Source: Paracoccaceae bacterium (GTDB taxonomy: Bacteria; Pseudomonadota; Alphaproteobacteria; Rhodobacterales; Rhodobacteraceae). Taken from it: 33,705 bases of DNA. Where the stretch lies: assembly GCA_014623385.1 (NCBI GenBank), contig JACOMT010000004.1, positions 13,218 to 46,922 of the forward strand, given 5' to 3'. The first letter of the stretch is position 1. Every line of letters starts with the position of its first letter. The notes below the pieces were generated by a model that had not been told where the DNA came from, made no database searches, and saw only the letters and a list, made by a program, of their open reading frames with translations. Positions 1 to 9,841 of this stretch are shown one piece after another. The position numbers and the translations under genes are program-made.

Positions 1-356
1 ATCTTGTCAAACAACCCGCCTACATCCGGTGCTTTTTGGCCAACCGTCGCATCCAGTTTCGCTCGGTCTGCATTGTTCAATTCGCCAACCTCTAAAAAAC
101 CGTCGACGAACAGACGCAAACCCTGTTGTGTGGGAACACGCCCGGCGCTCGCATGGGGGCTATCCAGCAGTCCAATATATTCCAGATCTTGCATAACATT
201 GCGAATGGTCGCGGCACTGACATTTTCGCTTAAGCTACGGGTCAGGGTCCGGCTGCCTACCGGGTCCCCGGATTCCAGATATGATTCGACAACGCGCCGG
301 AACACTTCACGTGATCGGTCGTTCATCTCTTCCAACATTTTTGTGTCATTTTGCAT
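1..356 (-). CDS. hrcA: Heat-inducible transcription repressor HrcA (3' end cut by window)
   Basis: The minus strand encodes the N-terminal ~118 residues of HrcA, the repressor that binds CIRCE operators of groESL/dnaKJ-type chaperone genes. The winged-helix DNA-binding part is visible, with blocks such as SREVFRRVVESYLESGDPVG, ATIRNVMQDLE and the ASAGRVPTQQGLR segment typical of the family. The start is taken as the ATG at 354-356 (MQNDTKMLEE); an ATG six codons further in is also possible. The rest of the gene lies outside the window. It is divergent from rph, the usual arrangement in Rhodobacterales. I see no CIRCE inverted repeat in the 115-bp gap, so autoregulation through CIRCE is not supported here. 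Confidence 0.93.
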   Translation of the reverse strand, partial: MQNDTKMLEEMNDRSREVFRRVVESYLESGDPVGSRTLTRSLSENVSAATIRNVMQDLEYIGLLDSPHASAGRVPTQQGLRLFVDGFLEVGELNNADRAKLDATVGQKAPDVGGLFDK

Positions 357-471
357 CCGAGCTGGTCCGTTTTTGAGTTGCTATTAAAGACTGCCGTTCA
401 ACCGGGTCAATCAGGGTTGCGCTTGGCGTGTGGTCAACGGTATCCAAGGATCGTCCATAAGAGGAAAAAAC

Positions 472-1185
472 ATGCGCCCGTCGGGAAGACAATTAAGCGA
501 AATGCGTCCTGTTTCTATCGAAACAGATATCACCAAACATGCCGAGGGGTCCTGTCTGATCAAAATAGGCGACACGCATGTGTTGTGTACTGCAACGATC
601 GAGGACCGCATACCACCCTTTATCAAAGGATCGGGTCTAGGTTGGATCACAGCTGAGTACGGTATGCTCCCCCGGTCCACCACATCGCGTATGCGGCGCG
701 AGGCAGCGACGGGTAAACAAGGGGGGCGGACGGTTGAAATCCAGCGTCTTATAGGCCGTTCCTTGCGGGCCGGATTGGACCGGGCCGCATTAGGCGAACG
801 CCAGATCACGGTGGATTGCGATGTGCTACAGGCCGATGGCGGTACGCGCTGTGCATCGATCACCGGTGGGTGGGTTGCGTTGCGCCAGGCCGTGAACAAG
901 TTAATGAAAACGGATAATGTGATCAGTGACCCCTTGTCAGACCCTGTTTCAGCAATCAGCTGCGGGATTTACGCGGGCCAGGTCGTATTGGATCTGGACT
1001 ATGCCGAAGACAGCGAGGCGTGTGTTGACGGCAATTTTGTGATGACCGGCTCGGGCCGGTTGATTGAGGTTCAGATATCTGCCGAAGGGGCTACATTCAC
1101 CCGTGCTCAGATCAACCAATTGATAGATCTGGCGGAACAGGGGATATCAAACTTGGCCGCCGCACAAAACCAAGCGACATCATGA
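472..1185 (+). CDS. rph: Ribonuclease PH
   Basis: The 237-aa protein is a phosphorolytic 3'-5' exoribonuclease that trims tRNA 3' ends, using phosphate and releasing nucleoside diphosphates. It is full length for the family. The signature [17 protein letters not shown] lies at residues 84-100, with R86 as the phosphate-binding arginine, and the conserved block [15 protein letters not shown] follows. An in-frame ATG at 430 exists, but I place the start at 472 because a GAGG ribosome site sits at 461-464 and the product then begins MRPSGRQ as in other RNase PH proteins. Its stop overlaps the rdgB start by 4 bp (ATGA), so the two are probably translationally coupled. Confidence 0.96.
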   Translation: MRPSGRQLSEMRPVSIETDITKHAEGSCLIKIGDTHVLCTATIEDRIPPFIKGSGLGWITAEYGMLPRSTTSRMRREAATGKQGGRTVEIQRLIGRSLRAGLDRAALGERQITVDCDVLQADGGTRCASITGGWVALRQAVNKLMKTDNVISDPLSDPVSAISCGIYAGQVVLDLDYAEDSEACVDGNFVMTGSGRLIEVQISAEGATFTRAQINQLIDLAEQGISNLAAAQNQATS

Positions 1186-1793
1186 CGCGCAAATTCACCG
1201 GCACAACGTTGTTGATGGCAACGCATAATACCGGAAAGCTGGAAGAGACCCAAAATCTGCTGCAACCTCGTGGCATTACGGTAACGGGTGCAGCGGACCA
1301 CAATCTGGCCACGCCGCAGGAGACCGCGGACACCTTTATCGGCAATGCCCGGCTCAAAGCCCATACCGCCGCGCAGGCCACTGGGTTGCCAGCACTGGCA
1401 GATGATTCAGGTATCGAAATTGACGCGCTAAACGGTGCACCCGGTGTCCACACAGCCGATTGGGCAGAGGCTCTTGACGGTCGCGATTTTGTCATGGCGA
1501 TGACCCGCACACATAAAGCGCTGGAAGCGTTGAATGCCTCGCACCCGAGAATGGCGCGGTTTTGCTGTACTTTGGTACTTGCCTGGCCGGATGGTCATGA
1601 CGAGGTGTTTCCAGGTCGTGTTGAGGGACATCTGACCTGGCCCATACGGGGCGATAAAGGGCATGGTTATGATCCGATCTTTGTCCCGCAAGGGTATGAT
1701 ATAACCTTTGGTGAAATGGAACGCTGGGACAAAAACAAGATTAGCCACCGGGCGGATGCTGTGGCCAGGCTGTTGGCCAGGTGTTTTGCCTGA
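1182..1793 (+). CDS. rdgB: XTP/dITP diphosphatase (non-canonical purine NTP pyrophosphatase)
   Basis: The 203-aa product hydrolyses ITP, XTP and their deoxy forms to monophosphates, keeping deaminated purines out of DNA and RNA. Family motifs are present in order: THNTGKLEE (residues 14-22), DDSG (74-77), GHGYDPIF (160-167) and [10 protein letters not shown] (184-193), which form the substrate and metal site of Ham1/RdgB proteins. It starts inside the rph stop codon (4-bp overlap), and its 3' end overlaps the start of hemW, so rph-rdgB-hemW look like one transcription unit. Length and domain content are normal for the family. Confidence 0.96.
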   Translation: MTRKFTGTTLLMATHNTGKLEETQNLLQPRGITVTGAADHNLATPQETADTFIGNARLKAHTAAQATGLPALADDSGIEIDALNGAPGVHTADWAEALDGRDFVMAMTRTHKALEALNASHPRMARFCCTLVLAWPDGHDEVFPGRVEGHLTWPIRGDKGHGYDPIFVPQGYDITFGEMERWDKNKISHRADAVARLLARCFA

Positions 1794-2943
1794 CGATTGG
1801 CAGGTCGGCAATTTTGGCCTGTATATTCATTGGCCGTTTTGTCAGGCAAAATGCCCCTACTGTGACTTCAACAGTCATGTGGTCGGCGGGATTGATCAAT
1901 CGGTTTGGATTAGTGCCTATATCCGGGAATTGGATCGTGTGGCGATTGAAACTAGCGACCGCGTTCTGAACACGGTTTTTTTTGGTGGCGGGACACCGAG
2001 CCTCATGTATCCTGATACCGTGGGGACAATCCTGTCTCGGGTTCAGAGACTATGGCCGGTGACGAATGAGATCGAAATCACGTTAGAGGCCAATCCAGGT
2101 TCAGTTGAGGCGGGGCGCTTTGCCGGATACCGCGATGCGGGGGTCAACCGTGTGTCGATGGGGGTTCAGGCATTCAGTAATGCCGATTTGCGTCGGCTGG
2201 GCCGGTTGCATTCGGCTGAAGAAGCCATCGCGGCCTTTGGTATCGCGCAATCCTGTTTTGACCGGGTTAGTTTCGATCTGATATATGCTCGCCAAGGCCA
2301 GACGCCCCGCGCTTGGGCGGCAGAGTTGGAACAGGCGCTATCGATGGCAGTGGATCACCTGTCGTTGTACCAACTGACGATTGAGGATGGCACTGCCTTT
2401 GGTGACCGGTATCGTGCTGGAAAGTTGCGGGATTTGCCGGACGACCATGCCGCTGCTGAAATGTATCAGCTGACGCGAGATATTTGTGACTCTGCGGGAT
2501 ACGCAGCTTATGAAGTCTCTAATCATGCGATTTCCGGCGGCGAATCGCGGCACAATCAAATCTATTGGCGCTGTGGTGACTATTTGGGGATTGGTCCGGG
2601 TGCCCATGGCCGTGTCACCTTGGACGGTCAAAGATACGCTACTGAAACACAGCTGGAGCCAGATGCCTGGTTGGCGGATGTGAAACGCGGTTCTGGTGAG
2701 GCCTCACGCACGCCCTTGTCCCGGCAAGAGCAAGCCGAGGAATTTTTGATGATGGGACTGCGCCTAGTCAAGGGGATTGATACAAAGCGATTCACCCGGC
2801 TGGCCGGTCGACCATTATCCATTGACACAACTGAAGAACTGTCAGATTTGGGTCTTGTTCAAATGCAAAACGGGACATTGCGCGCAACGCCTGCAGGTCA
2901 TGCGGTGCTAAACGGCATTTTGCGTGCCTATCTGATAGATTAG
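1786..2943 (+). CDS. hemW: Radical SAM heme chaperone HemW
   Basis: This is a radical SAM family protein once annotated as a coproporphyrinogen dehydrogenase (HemN-like) and now regarded as a heme-binding chaperone. The cluster-binding CQAKCPYC motif (CxxxCxxC) is at residues 19-26 of the model chosen, followed by GGGTPS, the HNQIYWRCGDY block and GIGPGAHG. The frame stays open far upstream inside rdgB. I choose the TTG at 1786 because the protein then starts [19 protein letters not shown], which fits the usual short lead before the first cysteine; an ATG at 1756 is the alternative. The stop overlaps the parB stop on the other strand (convergent). Confidence 0.92.
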   Translation: MPDDWQVGNFGLYIHWPFCQAKCPYCDFNSHVVGGIDQSVWISAYIRELDRVAIETSDRVLNTVFFGGGTPSLMYPDTVGTILSRVQRLWPVTNEIEITLEANPGSVEAGRFAGYRDAGVNRVSMGVQAFSNADLRRLGRLHSAEEAIAAFGIAQSCFDRVSFDLIYARQGQTPRAWAAELEQALSMAVDHLSLYQLTIEDGTAFGDRYRAGKLRDLPDDHAAAEMYQLTRDICDSAGYAAYEVSNHAISGGESRHNQIYWRCGDYLGIGPGAHGRVTLDGQRYATETQLEPDAWLADVKRGSGEASRTPLSRQEQAEEFLMMGLRLVKGIDTKRFTRLAGRPLSIDTTEELSDLGLVQMQNGTLRATPAGHAVLNGILRAYLID

Positions 2944-3827
2944 ACACCGCCCAACAATCGGCATAATGTGTCGAGCTCGTCCAGCGATTTGTATTTGATT
3001 ACCAATTCCCCGACTTCCTGCCCTGGTTTGTGGCTAAGGCTGACGGGCATTCCGACATTGGCAGACAAATCGCCCTCTAACGCTTTAGTATCTGAGTCCT
3101 TTTCCACAACCTGCTTTCTTGGGCGCGATCTGGTTGGCTGCGTTGCCTTTTTGACTAGTGCTTCGGTCGCGCGCACGGACAGACCTTTTGTCATAATCTC
3201 GCGGGCAAGCTGGGATGGATTTTCCTGTTTTATCAAGGCACGGGCATGTCCGGCGGTCAGCACGCCGTCCCGCAGCAATTGCAATATGTCATCAGGTAGC
3301 GTTAGAAGGCGCAGAAGATTCGCGATGTGACTACGGCTCTTGCCCAATGCTTCTGCCAGTTGTTCTTGGGTATGGCCAAACCGATCCATCAGTTGGCGAT
3401 AACCTGTCGCCTCTTCCACAGCATTCAAGCCCACGCGCTGAATGTTTTCGATTATCGAAACTTCCAACACTTCTGTATCTGTATAATCCCGTATCAGGAC
3501 CGGTAGTTTATGCAGATTTCCCCGCTGTGCGGCACGCCATCGCCGTTCACCCGCAACAATTTCATACCCATTACCGCCCTTAGGGCGCACGATCAACGGT
3601 TGTAATACACCTTTTTCCCGGATCGAAGCCGTCAGCTCGGCCAGATCCTCCTCAGAAAAATGGCGGCGCGGTTGACCCGGGTTGGGGAAAACCATTTCAA
3701 TTGGTACCTGCATATCAGGAGTGCGGGATTCTGTTGCATCCAGGCCAACAGAATCCGTAGCGACATCGGCCATCAAGGCAGATAAACCACGGCCCAATCC
3801 CCCAGATTTTAATTTTTTTGCGCTCAT
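2940..3827 (-). CDS. parB: Chromosome partitioning protein ParB
   Basis: The 295-aa protein is a parS-binding CTPase clamp that loads at parS and spreads on origin-proximal DNA. The N-terminal domain carries the CTP-binding GERRWRA motif (93-99). A central helix-turn-helix region (about 135-175, including TQEQLAEALGKSRSHIANLLR) recognises parS, and a short C-terminal dimerisation segment ends the protein. It lies 15 bp downstream of parA in the same orientation. Two perfect parS sites are 1.4 and 3.3 kb away, and the proposed oriC is 6.5 kb away, so this is the chromosomal rather than a plasmid partition locus. Confidence 0.96.
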   Translation of the reverse strand: MSAKKLKSGGLGRGLSALMADVATDSVGLDATESRTPDMQVPIEMVFPNPGQPRRHFSEEDLAELTASIREKGVLQPLIVRPKGGNGYEIVAGERRWRAAQRGNLHKLPVLIRDYTDTEVLEVSIIENIQRVGLNAVEEATGYRQLMDRFGHTQEQLAEALGKSRSHIANLLRLLTLPDDILQLLRDGVLTAGHARALIKQENPSQLAREIMTKGLSVRATEALVKKATQPTRSRPRKQVVEKDSDTKALEGDLSANVGMPVSLSHKPGQEVGELVIKYKSLDELDTLCRLLGGV

Positions 3828-3842
3828 ATCTGCTATTTTACC

Positions 3843-4652
3843 TTATGCTGCCACACGGTTGTTATTGTACACCAATTCCCGTGCTAGGTCTCTATAGGAG
3901 TTGGCACCTTGGGAATGTGTGTCATAGCTCAGCACCGGTTGCGCATAGGACGGTGCCTCGCTCACCCGTACGTTGCGGGGAATCATCGTTTCAAATACAA
4001 GACCACCTAGATTGTCTCGCGCGTCCTGTTCGACCTGTTGAGCCAAGTTGTTGCGCCGATCAAACATGGTTAGCAGGACACCCTCGATCCGCAGGCCTGG
4101 ATTGGCTGTCTGCCGAATGTCTCGAATAGTCAGCATCAATTGTGACAAGCCTTCCAATGCAAAGAACTCACTTTGCAGCGGAACCAGAACAGAATGCGCG
4201 GCGACCATGGCATTTACGGTCAACAGGTTTAGCGATGGAGGACAATCGATCAGAATGTAATTCCAGGAAAATGTGTTTACTTCTGTCCGCCTTAAAGCAT
4301 TGTGCAAAAGAAAGCTGCGCTTCTTATTTGATATCAGCTCAATATCCGCCGAGCTGAGATTCACCGTTGATGGTAGAATCGATAGCCCCTGAATATCTGT
4401 AGCCTGGATCACATCCGCCAAGGGCGCATCATCGACGATCAGCTCATAGGTAGTAAAATCGCGGTCACTGGATTCAATGCCCAGCCCGGTTGAGGCGTTG
4501 CCTTGGGGATCAAGGTCGACAATCAGAACTTTGAATTCCAACTCTGCTAGTGCCGCAGCCAGATTGATGGCAGTGGTGGTTTTACCAACGCCACCTTTTT
4601 GATTGGCAACAGCGATGATACGGGGACCTGCGAGGCGGGATAAATCAGACAC
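3843..4652 (-). CDS. parA: Chromosome partitioning ATPase ParA (Soj type)
   Basis: The 269-aa protein is a deviant Walker A ATPase that drives movement of ParB-parS complexes. KGGVGKTT is at residues 19-26, followed by the DLDPQGNAS block (about 46-54) and a DCPPSLNLLTVNA switch segment. The start is a GTG at 4650-4652, overlapping the rsmG stop by 8 bp. That start region carries half of a parS palindrome (CACGTGAAAC, 4650-4659, plus strand). Gene order rsmG-parA-parB is the standard chromosomal arrangement in alphaproteobacteria. Confidence 0.96.
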   Translation of the reverse strand: MSDLSRLAGPRIIAVANQKGGVGKTTTAINLAAALAELEFKVLIVDLDPQGNASTGLGIESSDRDFTTYELIVDDAPLADVIQATDIQGLSILPSTVNLSSADIELISNKKRSFLLHNALRRTEVNTFSWNYILIDCPPSLNLLTVNAMVAAHSVLVPLQSEFFALEGLSQLMLTIRDIRQTANPGLRIEGVLLTMFDRRNNLAQQVEQDARDNLGGLVFETMIPRNVRVSEAPSYAQPVLSYDTHSQGANSYRDLARELVYNNNRVAA

Positions 4653-5259
4653 GTGAAACTCTCCTGATTTTTAGAACAACTGCTCGTGGTTCAATTTCAC
4701 TTTTAATCGTTTCGCAATCGAATCTCCATGCATTGCGAACGTTATTCATCTCTATTTGCCAGGATTCACCCTTTGGAAAGACAGCCAGCCCATTCTGTGC
4801 CAGATGGCGCATCGAAAATTTTAACAGCATCGGCAAAGGTGCTAGGGCGCGGGCGGACAGAACATCGGCATTCAAGGGGTCAATCACCTCAATCCGTCCA
4901 GTATGGACTATGGCATTCAGTGAAAGTTCGCGAATAACCGTGTGCAGGAAGGCACATTTCCGCTGATCACTTTCGACCAAGTGGGTTTGCATTGCCGGAT
5001 TGTCGTCCAGTGCCGCAATTGCAACAACAAGGCCGGGTAGACCGCCGCCGCTGCCCAAATCTACCCAATTTTGCCCGGGTTTGCCCGCTCGGTAAACCTG
5101 TAATGAATCCATGATATGGCGTGTCCAGAAGTTGGATATGGTGTTGCGGGATACCAGATTGATTCGACTATTCCACTTTTTCAGTAATTGGGTAAACTGA
5201 TCCAGTCTTTTGAATGTTTCACGTGAAACATTCAAGGTCATCGCACTGACATCACTCAT
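4645..5259 (-). CDS. rsmG: 16S rRNA (guanine(527)-N(7))-methyltransferase RsmG (GidB)
   Basis: The 204-aa SAM-dependent methylase modifies G527 of 16S rRNA in the 530 loop; its loss is associated with low-level streptomycin resistance. The SAM-binding glycine motif [11 protein letters not shown] is at residues 66-76. The N-terminal peptide NVSRETF (10-16) is the translation of a perfect parS palindrome embedded in the gene. The ATG start overlaps the mnmG stop by 4 bp (ATGA) and the stop overlaps parA, so mnmG-rsmG-parA-parB are probably translated from one message. Confidence 0.95.
   Translation of the reverse strand: MSDVSAMTLNVSRETFKRLDQFTQLLKKWNSRINLVSRNTISNFWTRHIMDSLQVYRAGKPGQNWVDLGSGGGLPGLVVAIAALDDNPAMQTHLVESDQRKCAFLHTVIRELSLNAIVHTGRIEVIDPLNADVLSARALAPLPMLLKFSMRHLAQNGLAVFPKGESWQIEMNNVRNAWRFDCETIKSEIEPRAVVLKIRRVSRV
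4650..4659. promoter_or_regulatory. Half parS-like site at parA start
   Basis: CACGTGAAAC matches 10 of the 14 core parS positions (one arm plus centre), while the other arm (AGA instead of TTT) is lost. It overlaps the GTG start of parA. It may be a weak ParB site or a decayed parS; binding is not established. Confidence 0.35.
5210..5235. promoter_or_regulatory. parS: parS site in rsmG coding region
   Basis: The 16-bp consensus TGTTTCACGTGAAACA lies at 5215-5230, matching the known bacterial parS. The perfect dyad extends to 26 bp (5210-5235). It lies in codons about 9-17 of rsmG and encodes part of NVSRETF. It is inferred to be a ParB loading site because parA and parB are adjacent. Confidence 0.93.
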
Positions 5260-7130
5260 GCGGAACAGTGCGTAATGCGACGAAACCGTGCCAGCAATAA
5301 GGCCAGTGCAGCAGGTGTCATCCCGTCCACATTCCGTGCCTGTGCCAAAGTTTCCGGGCGCATTAATGAAAGTTTTTGTTTTAACTCGGACGATAGACCA
5401 TCAATGCTTTTGAAATCATAATTCTCTGGAATCCGTGTGCTCTCCTCGCGCCGCAGCATATCTACATCACTTTTCTGACGTTTGATATAGTTTGCGTACA
5501 CCGCATCACGCTTTAACTGGCGGCTACACTCCGGATCAACGCCATCAAGCCGACTATCGATGGGACGCATATCGTCAAACGACACGGTTGGAAAGGCCAA
5601 CACATCAAATAGTGTGCGCTTTTTACCGTCATTGTTCACGGCAACACCCTGCTGATTCAGCTCGTTCGGCGAATAGTGGCAATCAGTCAAAAAAGTGCGC
5701 GCTTGATCTAGGCGTTCCATCTTGTCACCAAACACTTTTTTCCGCTTTTCCCCTACACATCCCACGGCCAAACCAATCGGCGTCAATCGTTGATCGGCAT
5801 TATCTGCCCGCAATGAGAGCCGAAACTCGGCACGAGAGGTGAACATACGATACGGCTCGGTCACACCACGGGTTATCAGATCATCAATCATGACTCCTAT
5901 ATAGCTGTTGGAGCGGCTGAATTGTACTGCATCTCTGCCTTGGACCATCAAGGCTGCATTCAACCCAGCCACGATGCCTTGGGCTGCCGCCTCTTCATAT
6001 CCTGTCGTCCCATTTATTTGGCCGGCGAGATATAACCCTTCGATATCCTTTAACCGGAGATGGCTATTCAACGTGCGGGGATCGACATAGTCATATTCTA
6101 TGGCATAGCCAGGCTGCAGGATAACAGCCTGTTCAAGACCACGGATCGAATGCACATATGCCTCTTGCACATCTCTCGGCAGAGAGGTAGATATCCCATT
6201 GGGATATACGGTGTGGTCATTGATACCCTCGGGTTCCAGAAAGACTTGATGCGAGCTCTTATCTGTGAAGCGGACAATTTTATCTTCAATTGAAGGGCAA
6301 TAGCGGGGGCCGATGCTCTCAATATGGCCACCATATGTAGCAGAGCGCGCCAGATTGTCAAAAATAATATGATGTGTTTCCGGATTTGTATGGGTGATTC
6401 CGCAACAGATTTGCGGTGCCGATATGCTATTGGACAGAAAGGAAAAAAACGTCGGATCATTATCCCCCGGCTGCATATCCAAAATGTCCCAGTTGATCGT
6501 CTTCCCGCTTAGGCGCGGGGGAGTTCCGGTTTTTAGGCGTCCCAAAGGCAGGCCAAACGCATCCATTCGTTCTGCTAATTTAACCGAGGGCCTATCTCCA
6601 ATCCGCCCGCCAGGAAGAGATATATCACCGATACGAATAACACCTCGCAGAAAGGTACCGATGGTTAAGATCACTGCCTTGGCCGAAATTGGTGACCCAT
6701 CTGCCAAGGATACACCTGCGACACTAGCACCTTGCATGATAAAATCGGTGACTTCGCCTTCAATAATCGTCAGGTTTGGTTGTGCTTTTGTCTCAGCCAG
6801 CATTTTCTGGCGGTATAGTCCACGATCAACCTGCGTTCGGGGACCCTGAACAGCCGGGCCTTTGCGTCGGTTCAACAGGCGAAACTGGATACCGGCCTTA
6901 TCCGCAACGCGGCCCATCACGCCATCCAGTGCATCAATTTCGCGCACCAAATGACCTTTACCGAGACCGCCAATAGCCGGGTTACAGGACATCACGCCAA
7001 TGCTATCACGGCGTAACGTGATCAATGCGGTCTTTGTGCCCATACGCGCAGCGGCTTGAGCAGATTCGGCACCTGCATGTCCACCACCTATGACGATGAT
7101 GTCAAAGTCCATTTGTTTCACGTGAAACAT
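5256..7130 (-). CDS. mnmG: tRNA uridine-5-carboxymethylaminomethyl modification enzyme MnmG (GidA)
   Basis: The 624-aa FAD protein works with MnmE to place the cmnm5 group on U34 of tRNAs reading split codon boxes. The FAD dinucleotide motif GGGHAG is at residues 15-20, followed by the family blocks [37 protein letters not shown] and [15 protein letters not shown]. It has the full length expected. The start at 7130 (MFHVKQMDF) is translated directly from a parS site; the ATG at 7112 is an alternative. A GAGG ribosome site lies in the last codons of mnmE, whose stop is 3 bp upstream, so mnmE-mnmG form a coupled pair. Confidence 0.97.
   Translation of the reverse strand: MFHVKQMDFDIIVIGGGHAGAESAQAAARMGTKTALITLRRDSIGVMSCNPAIGGLGKGHLVREIDALDGVMGRVADKAGIQFRLLNRRKGPAVQGPRTQVDRGLYRQKMLAETKAQPNLTIIEGEVTDFIMQGASVAGVSLADGSPISAKAVILTIGTFLRGVIRIGDISLPGGRIGDRPSVKLAERMDAFGLPLGRLKTGTPPRLSGKTINWDILDMQPGDNDPTFFSFLSNSISAPQICCGITHTNPETHHIIFDNLARSATYGGHIESIGPRYCPSIEDKIVRFTDKSSHQVFLEPEGINDHTVYPNGISTSLPRDVQEAYVHSIRGLEQAVILQPGYAIEYDYVDPRTLNSHLRLKDIEGLYLAGQINGTTGYEEAAAQGIVAGLNAALMVQGRDAVQFSRSNSYIGVMIDDLITRGVTEPYRMFTSRAEFRLSLRADNADQRLTPIGLAVGCVGEKRKKVFGDKMERLDQARTFLTDCHYSPNELNQQGVAVNNDGKKRTLFDVLAFPTVSFDDMRPIDSRLDGVDPECSRQLKRDAVYANYIKRQKSDVDMLRREESTRIPENYDFKSIDGLSSELKQKLSLMRPETLAQARNVDGMTPAALALLLARFRRITHCSA
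7114..7129. promoter_or_regulatory. parS: parS site at mnmG start
   Basis: A perfect TGTTTCACGTGAAACA palindrome lies within the first six codons of mnmG and encodes FHVKQ. It is identical in its 16-bp core to the copy in rsmG 1.9 kb away. It is about 3.2 kb from the proposed oriC, consistent with an origin-proximal centromere. Confidence 0.93.
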
Positions 7131-7133
7131 ACC

Positions 7134-8423
7134 TCACTTGCCAATGCAGAACCGGGAGAAAATCTCGTCAAATATATCCTCTACCTCGATACGTCCCACA
7201 ATTGTTTCTAATGCTCGAATTGCCGCCCGAATTTCTTCGGCTGTTATGTCATACTGGTCAGGGCTGGTAGACAAAATCGCAAGGGCATTGTCCAATGATG
7301 TGATTGCGCATCGCATTGCATCCGCGTGACGCCGACGGATTGCTGTACCGGCCCCGGCTGCACGCTGCGATAAAACATCTCCAATCTGTGCTATCAATCG
7401 GTCTATGCCCTGCCCTGTAACACCCGACACATTATCTTTTTCATCGGTCTCTATATCCGCCTTTCCCCGGACAATTATGTCATCGTCTTTTGGTTCCACA
7501 TCCATTGGTGGCCCGTCCTGATCCACCAAGAACACCCGTAAATCTGCCGTTGCAGCGCGTTTCCGTGTAGCCGATATGCCCAGTTCTTCGACCATATCCG
7601 AGGTTTCGCGAATACCCGCAGTATCCAGTAAAGTTACCGGCAGCCCAGCCAGATCCATCCGAACTTCAATCACATCACGAGTCGTCCCCACCATATCCGA
7701 AGTCAGCGCCGCTTGACGACCCGTCAAAGCGTTCAATAGGGTGGATTTCCCTACATTTGGTTTCCCAACAATTGCAACTTCAAATCCATCCCGGATCCGT
7801 TCGGCGATGTTAACACCATCAGTTTCCTGCTGCAGCTCGGTCCGCACGTCTATCAATAGATTTTCCACCTCGCGCGAGACACTGAATGGAATGTCCTCAT
7901 CAGCGAAATCTATCATTGCTTCAATCAATGCAGAGGACCGCAATAATCGGTCGCGCCAGCGATCAACCTTGTCCCCTAGTTGGCCAGCGAATACACGTTG
8001 TGCTTGGATTCGTTGTCCCTCTGTCTCGGCGTCGATCAAATCAGCTAGACCTTCGACCTGTGCCAGGTTCATCTTGCTGTTTTCTAATGCGCGTCGGGTA
8101 AATTCTCCCGGCTCTGCCTGACGTAAACCATAAAGTTGACTGAGCTCTGCCATCACGGAATGAACAATAGCTGGACTGCCATGGAGCTGTAGTTCGACCA
8201 CATCCTCGCCTGTGAAACTGCCCGGGGCGGGAAATCCTAAAACTAGGGCTTGGTCTAAAACCTCTCCATCTTGGTTGTGCAAAATACAAAGCCTGTGCTG
8301 ACGGTTTGATGACGGCTTTGCACCCAGCATTTCCGCTGCCGGGAATGCGCGCATCCCGGATATCCTGATAACGGCAATGCCTGACTTTCCCGGGCCACTT
8401 GCCAGGGCAAAAATTGTTTCCAT
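7134..8423 (-). CDS. mnmE: tRNA modification GTPase MnmE (TrmE)
   Basis: The 429-aa, three-domain GTPase is the partner of MnmG in wobble uridine modification. The N-terminal tetrahydrofolate-binding domain starts METIFALASGPGKSGIAVIR. A helical domain follows, with an inserted Ras-like G domain carrying GKPNVGKS (about 217-224) and DTAGIRE. The protein ends in the catalytic CIGK tetrapeptide, the CxGK motif of the family. It has full length and all key residues. It lies 19 bp downstream of rho and 3 bp upstream of mnmG, all leftward. Confidence 0.96.
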   Translation of the reverse strand: METIFALASGPGKSGIAVIRISGMRAFPAAEMLGAKPSSNRQHRLCILHNQDGEVLDQALVLGFPAPGSFTGEDVVELQLHGSPAIVHSVMAELSQLYGLRQAEPGEFTRRALENSKMNLAQVEGLADLIDAETEGQRIQAQRVFAGQLGDKVDRWRDRLLRSSALIEAMIDFADEDIPFSVSREVENLLIDVRTELQQETDGVNIAERIRDGFEVAIVGKPNVGKSTLLNALTGRQAALTSDMVGTTRDVIEVRMDLAGLPVTLLDTAGIRETSDMVEELGISATRKRAATADLRVFLVDQDGPPMDVEPKDDDIIVRGKADIETDEKDNVSGVTGQGIDRLIAQIGDVLSQRAAGAGTAIRRRHADAMRCAITSLDNALAILSTSPDQYDITAEEIRAAIRALETIVGRIEVEDIFDEIFSRFCIGK

Positions 8424-8442
8424 AGGTAAAGTCGTGTTTTCG

Positions 8443-9714
8443 TTAAGTATTCATCGAATCAAAGAATTCAGCATTTGTCTTTGTTTGCTTAAGTTTTGAA
8501 ATCAGAAACTCAATTGCATCTGTAGTACCCATGGGGTTCAGAATGCGGCGTAGGATGAATGTTTTCGCCAGATCAGTCTTGTTGACCAACAGATCCTCTT
8601 TCCGGGTACCCGATTTCAGGATGTCGATTGCAGGGAATACGCGTTTGTCCGCAATTTTACGGTCCAGCACAATTTCTGAGTTGCCAGTGCCTTTGAATTC
8701 CTCAAAGATTACCTCGTCCATCCGGCTACCTGTTTCGATCAGGGCTGTCGCAACGATGGTAAGCGATCCACCTTCTTCTATATTCCGTGCCGCACCAAAG
8801 AATCTTTTAGGTCGTTGCAATGCATTTGCATCCACACCGCCAGTCAGAACTTTTCCCGAAGACGGCAGTACAGTGTTAAAAGCACGGCCGAGTCTTGTTA
8901 TTGAATCGAGCAGGATAACAACATCCCGTTTATGTTCGACCAGCCGCTTAGCTTTTTCGATTACCATTTGTGACACAGCCACGTGGCGTGTAGCCGGTTC
9001 ATCAAAGGTAGACGACACTACTTCCCCCTTCACGCTACGTTGCATGTCAGTCACCTCTTCAGGACGTTCATCAATCAGCAGTACGATTAGATAGCACTCT
9101 GGATGGTTTTTTTCGATGGAATTGGCAATGTTCTGTAGCAAAACCGTCTTGCCGGTCCGTGGTGGGGCTACAATTAGCGACCGTTGACCTTTGCCAGTGG
9201 GGGATACCAGATCAATGATTCGTGCCGACCGATCCCGTGCTGTTGAATCGTTCGTTTCCATACGCAAACGCTCATCCGGATAAAGAGGGATGAGATTATC
9301 AAATGCCACTTTGTACCTGGCTTTTTTTGGATTTTCAAAGTTTATTTGTTCCACATTTTTTAATGAAAAATAGGTTTCACTTTCATTTGGTGCTTCAATG
9401 AGGCCTTTGATTGTGTCACCAATTCGTAACGAATGCTGACGTATCATCTCAGGCGAAACATAGATGTCGTCTGGTCCTGGCAGATAGTTCGCCTCTGCTG
9501 ATCGCAGAAATCCAAACCCGTCCTGCATTACTTCCAAAACGCCGTCTCCGGAAATTTCCCATCCTTCGTCCGCACGCTCGCGAAGAATTTGAAACATTAT
9601 TTCTCCTTTGCGCATACTGGATGCATTTTCGATCTCAAGGTCCCCAGCTATTGCTAAAAGGTCCTTGAGGTTATGCGCCTTAAGGTCAGAGAAACTAAGA
9701 GACTGTTTTTTCAT
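8443..9714 (-). CDS. rho: Transcription termination factor Rho
   Basis: The hexameric RNA helicase ends transcription at Rho-dependent sites. The product is 423 aa from the ATG at 9714 ([12 protein letters not shown]); longer in-frame starts at 9726 and 9747 exist, but the shorter form better fits family length. The N-terminal Rho domain and cold-shock-like RNA-binding segment (GFGFLRS) are present. The ATP site reads PPRTGKT where PPKAGKT is usual, and the Q/R-loop region [20 protein letters not shown] is intact. It is the first gene of the leftward rho-mnmE-mnmG-rsmG-parAB run. No strong Shine-Dalgarno sequence is visible upstream. Confidence 0.97.
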   Translation of the reverse strand: MKKQSLSFSDLKAHNLKDLLAIAGDLEIENASSMRKGEIMFQILRERADEGWEISGDGVLEVMQDGFGFLRSAEANYLPGPDDIYVSPEMIRQHSLRIGDTIKGLIEAPNESETYFSLKNVEQINFENPKKARYKVAFDNLIPLYPDERLRMETNDSTARDRSARIIDLVSPTGKGQRSLIVAPPRTGKTVLLQNIANSIEKNHPECYLIVLLIDERPEEVTDMQRSVKGEVVSSTFDEPATRHVAVSQMVIEKAKRLVEHKRDVVILLDSITRLGRAFNTVLPSSGKVLTGGVDANALQRPKRFFGAARNIEEGGSLTIVATALIETGSRMDEVIFEEFKGTGNSEIVLDRKIADKRVFPAIDILKSGTRKEDLLVNKTDLAKTFILRRILNPMGTTDAIEFLISKLKQTKTNAEFFDSMNT

Positions 9715-9841
9715 TAAAAAGCCCATACTACGCGCCAAAGTAAGCACTGTATCAGATCTGTGAGGAGGGTAGCGCGTCCGAATGGGTGCGCAGGTTCAGA
9801 TGGGAAATCTGTACTTTGTAGGACCCTATGTCAAGTCCTGA

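Noticed and set aside
306-314. TTCACGTGA in hrcA as another parS
   Set aside because: Only the 9-bp centre matches and both outer arms differ, so it is likely chance.
1708-1785. Earlier hemW starts inside rdgB
   Set aside because: They add residues without similarity to HemW N-termini; the TTG at 1786 fits the distance to the first cluster cysteine.
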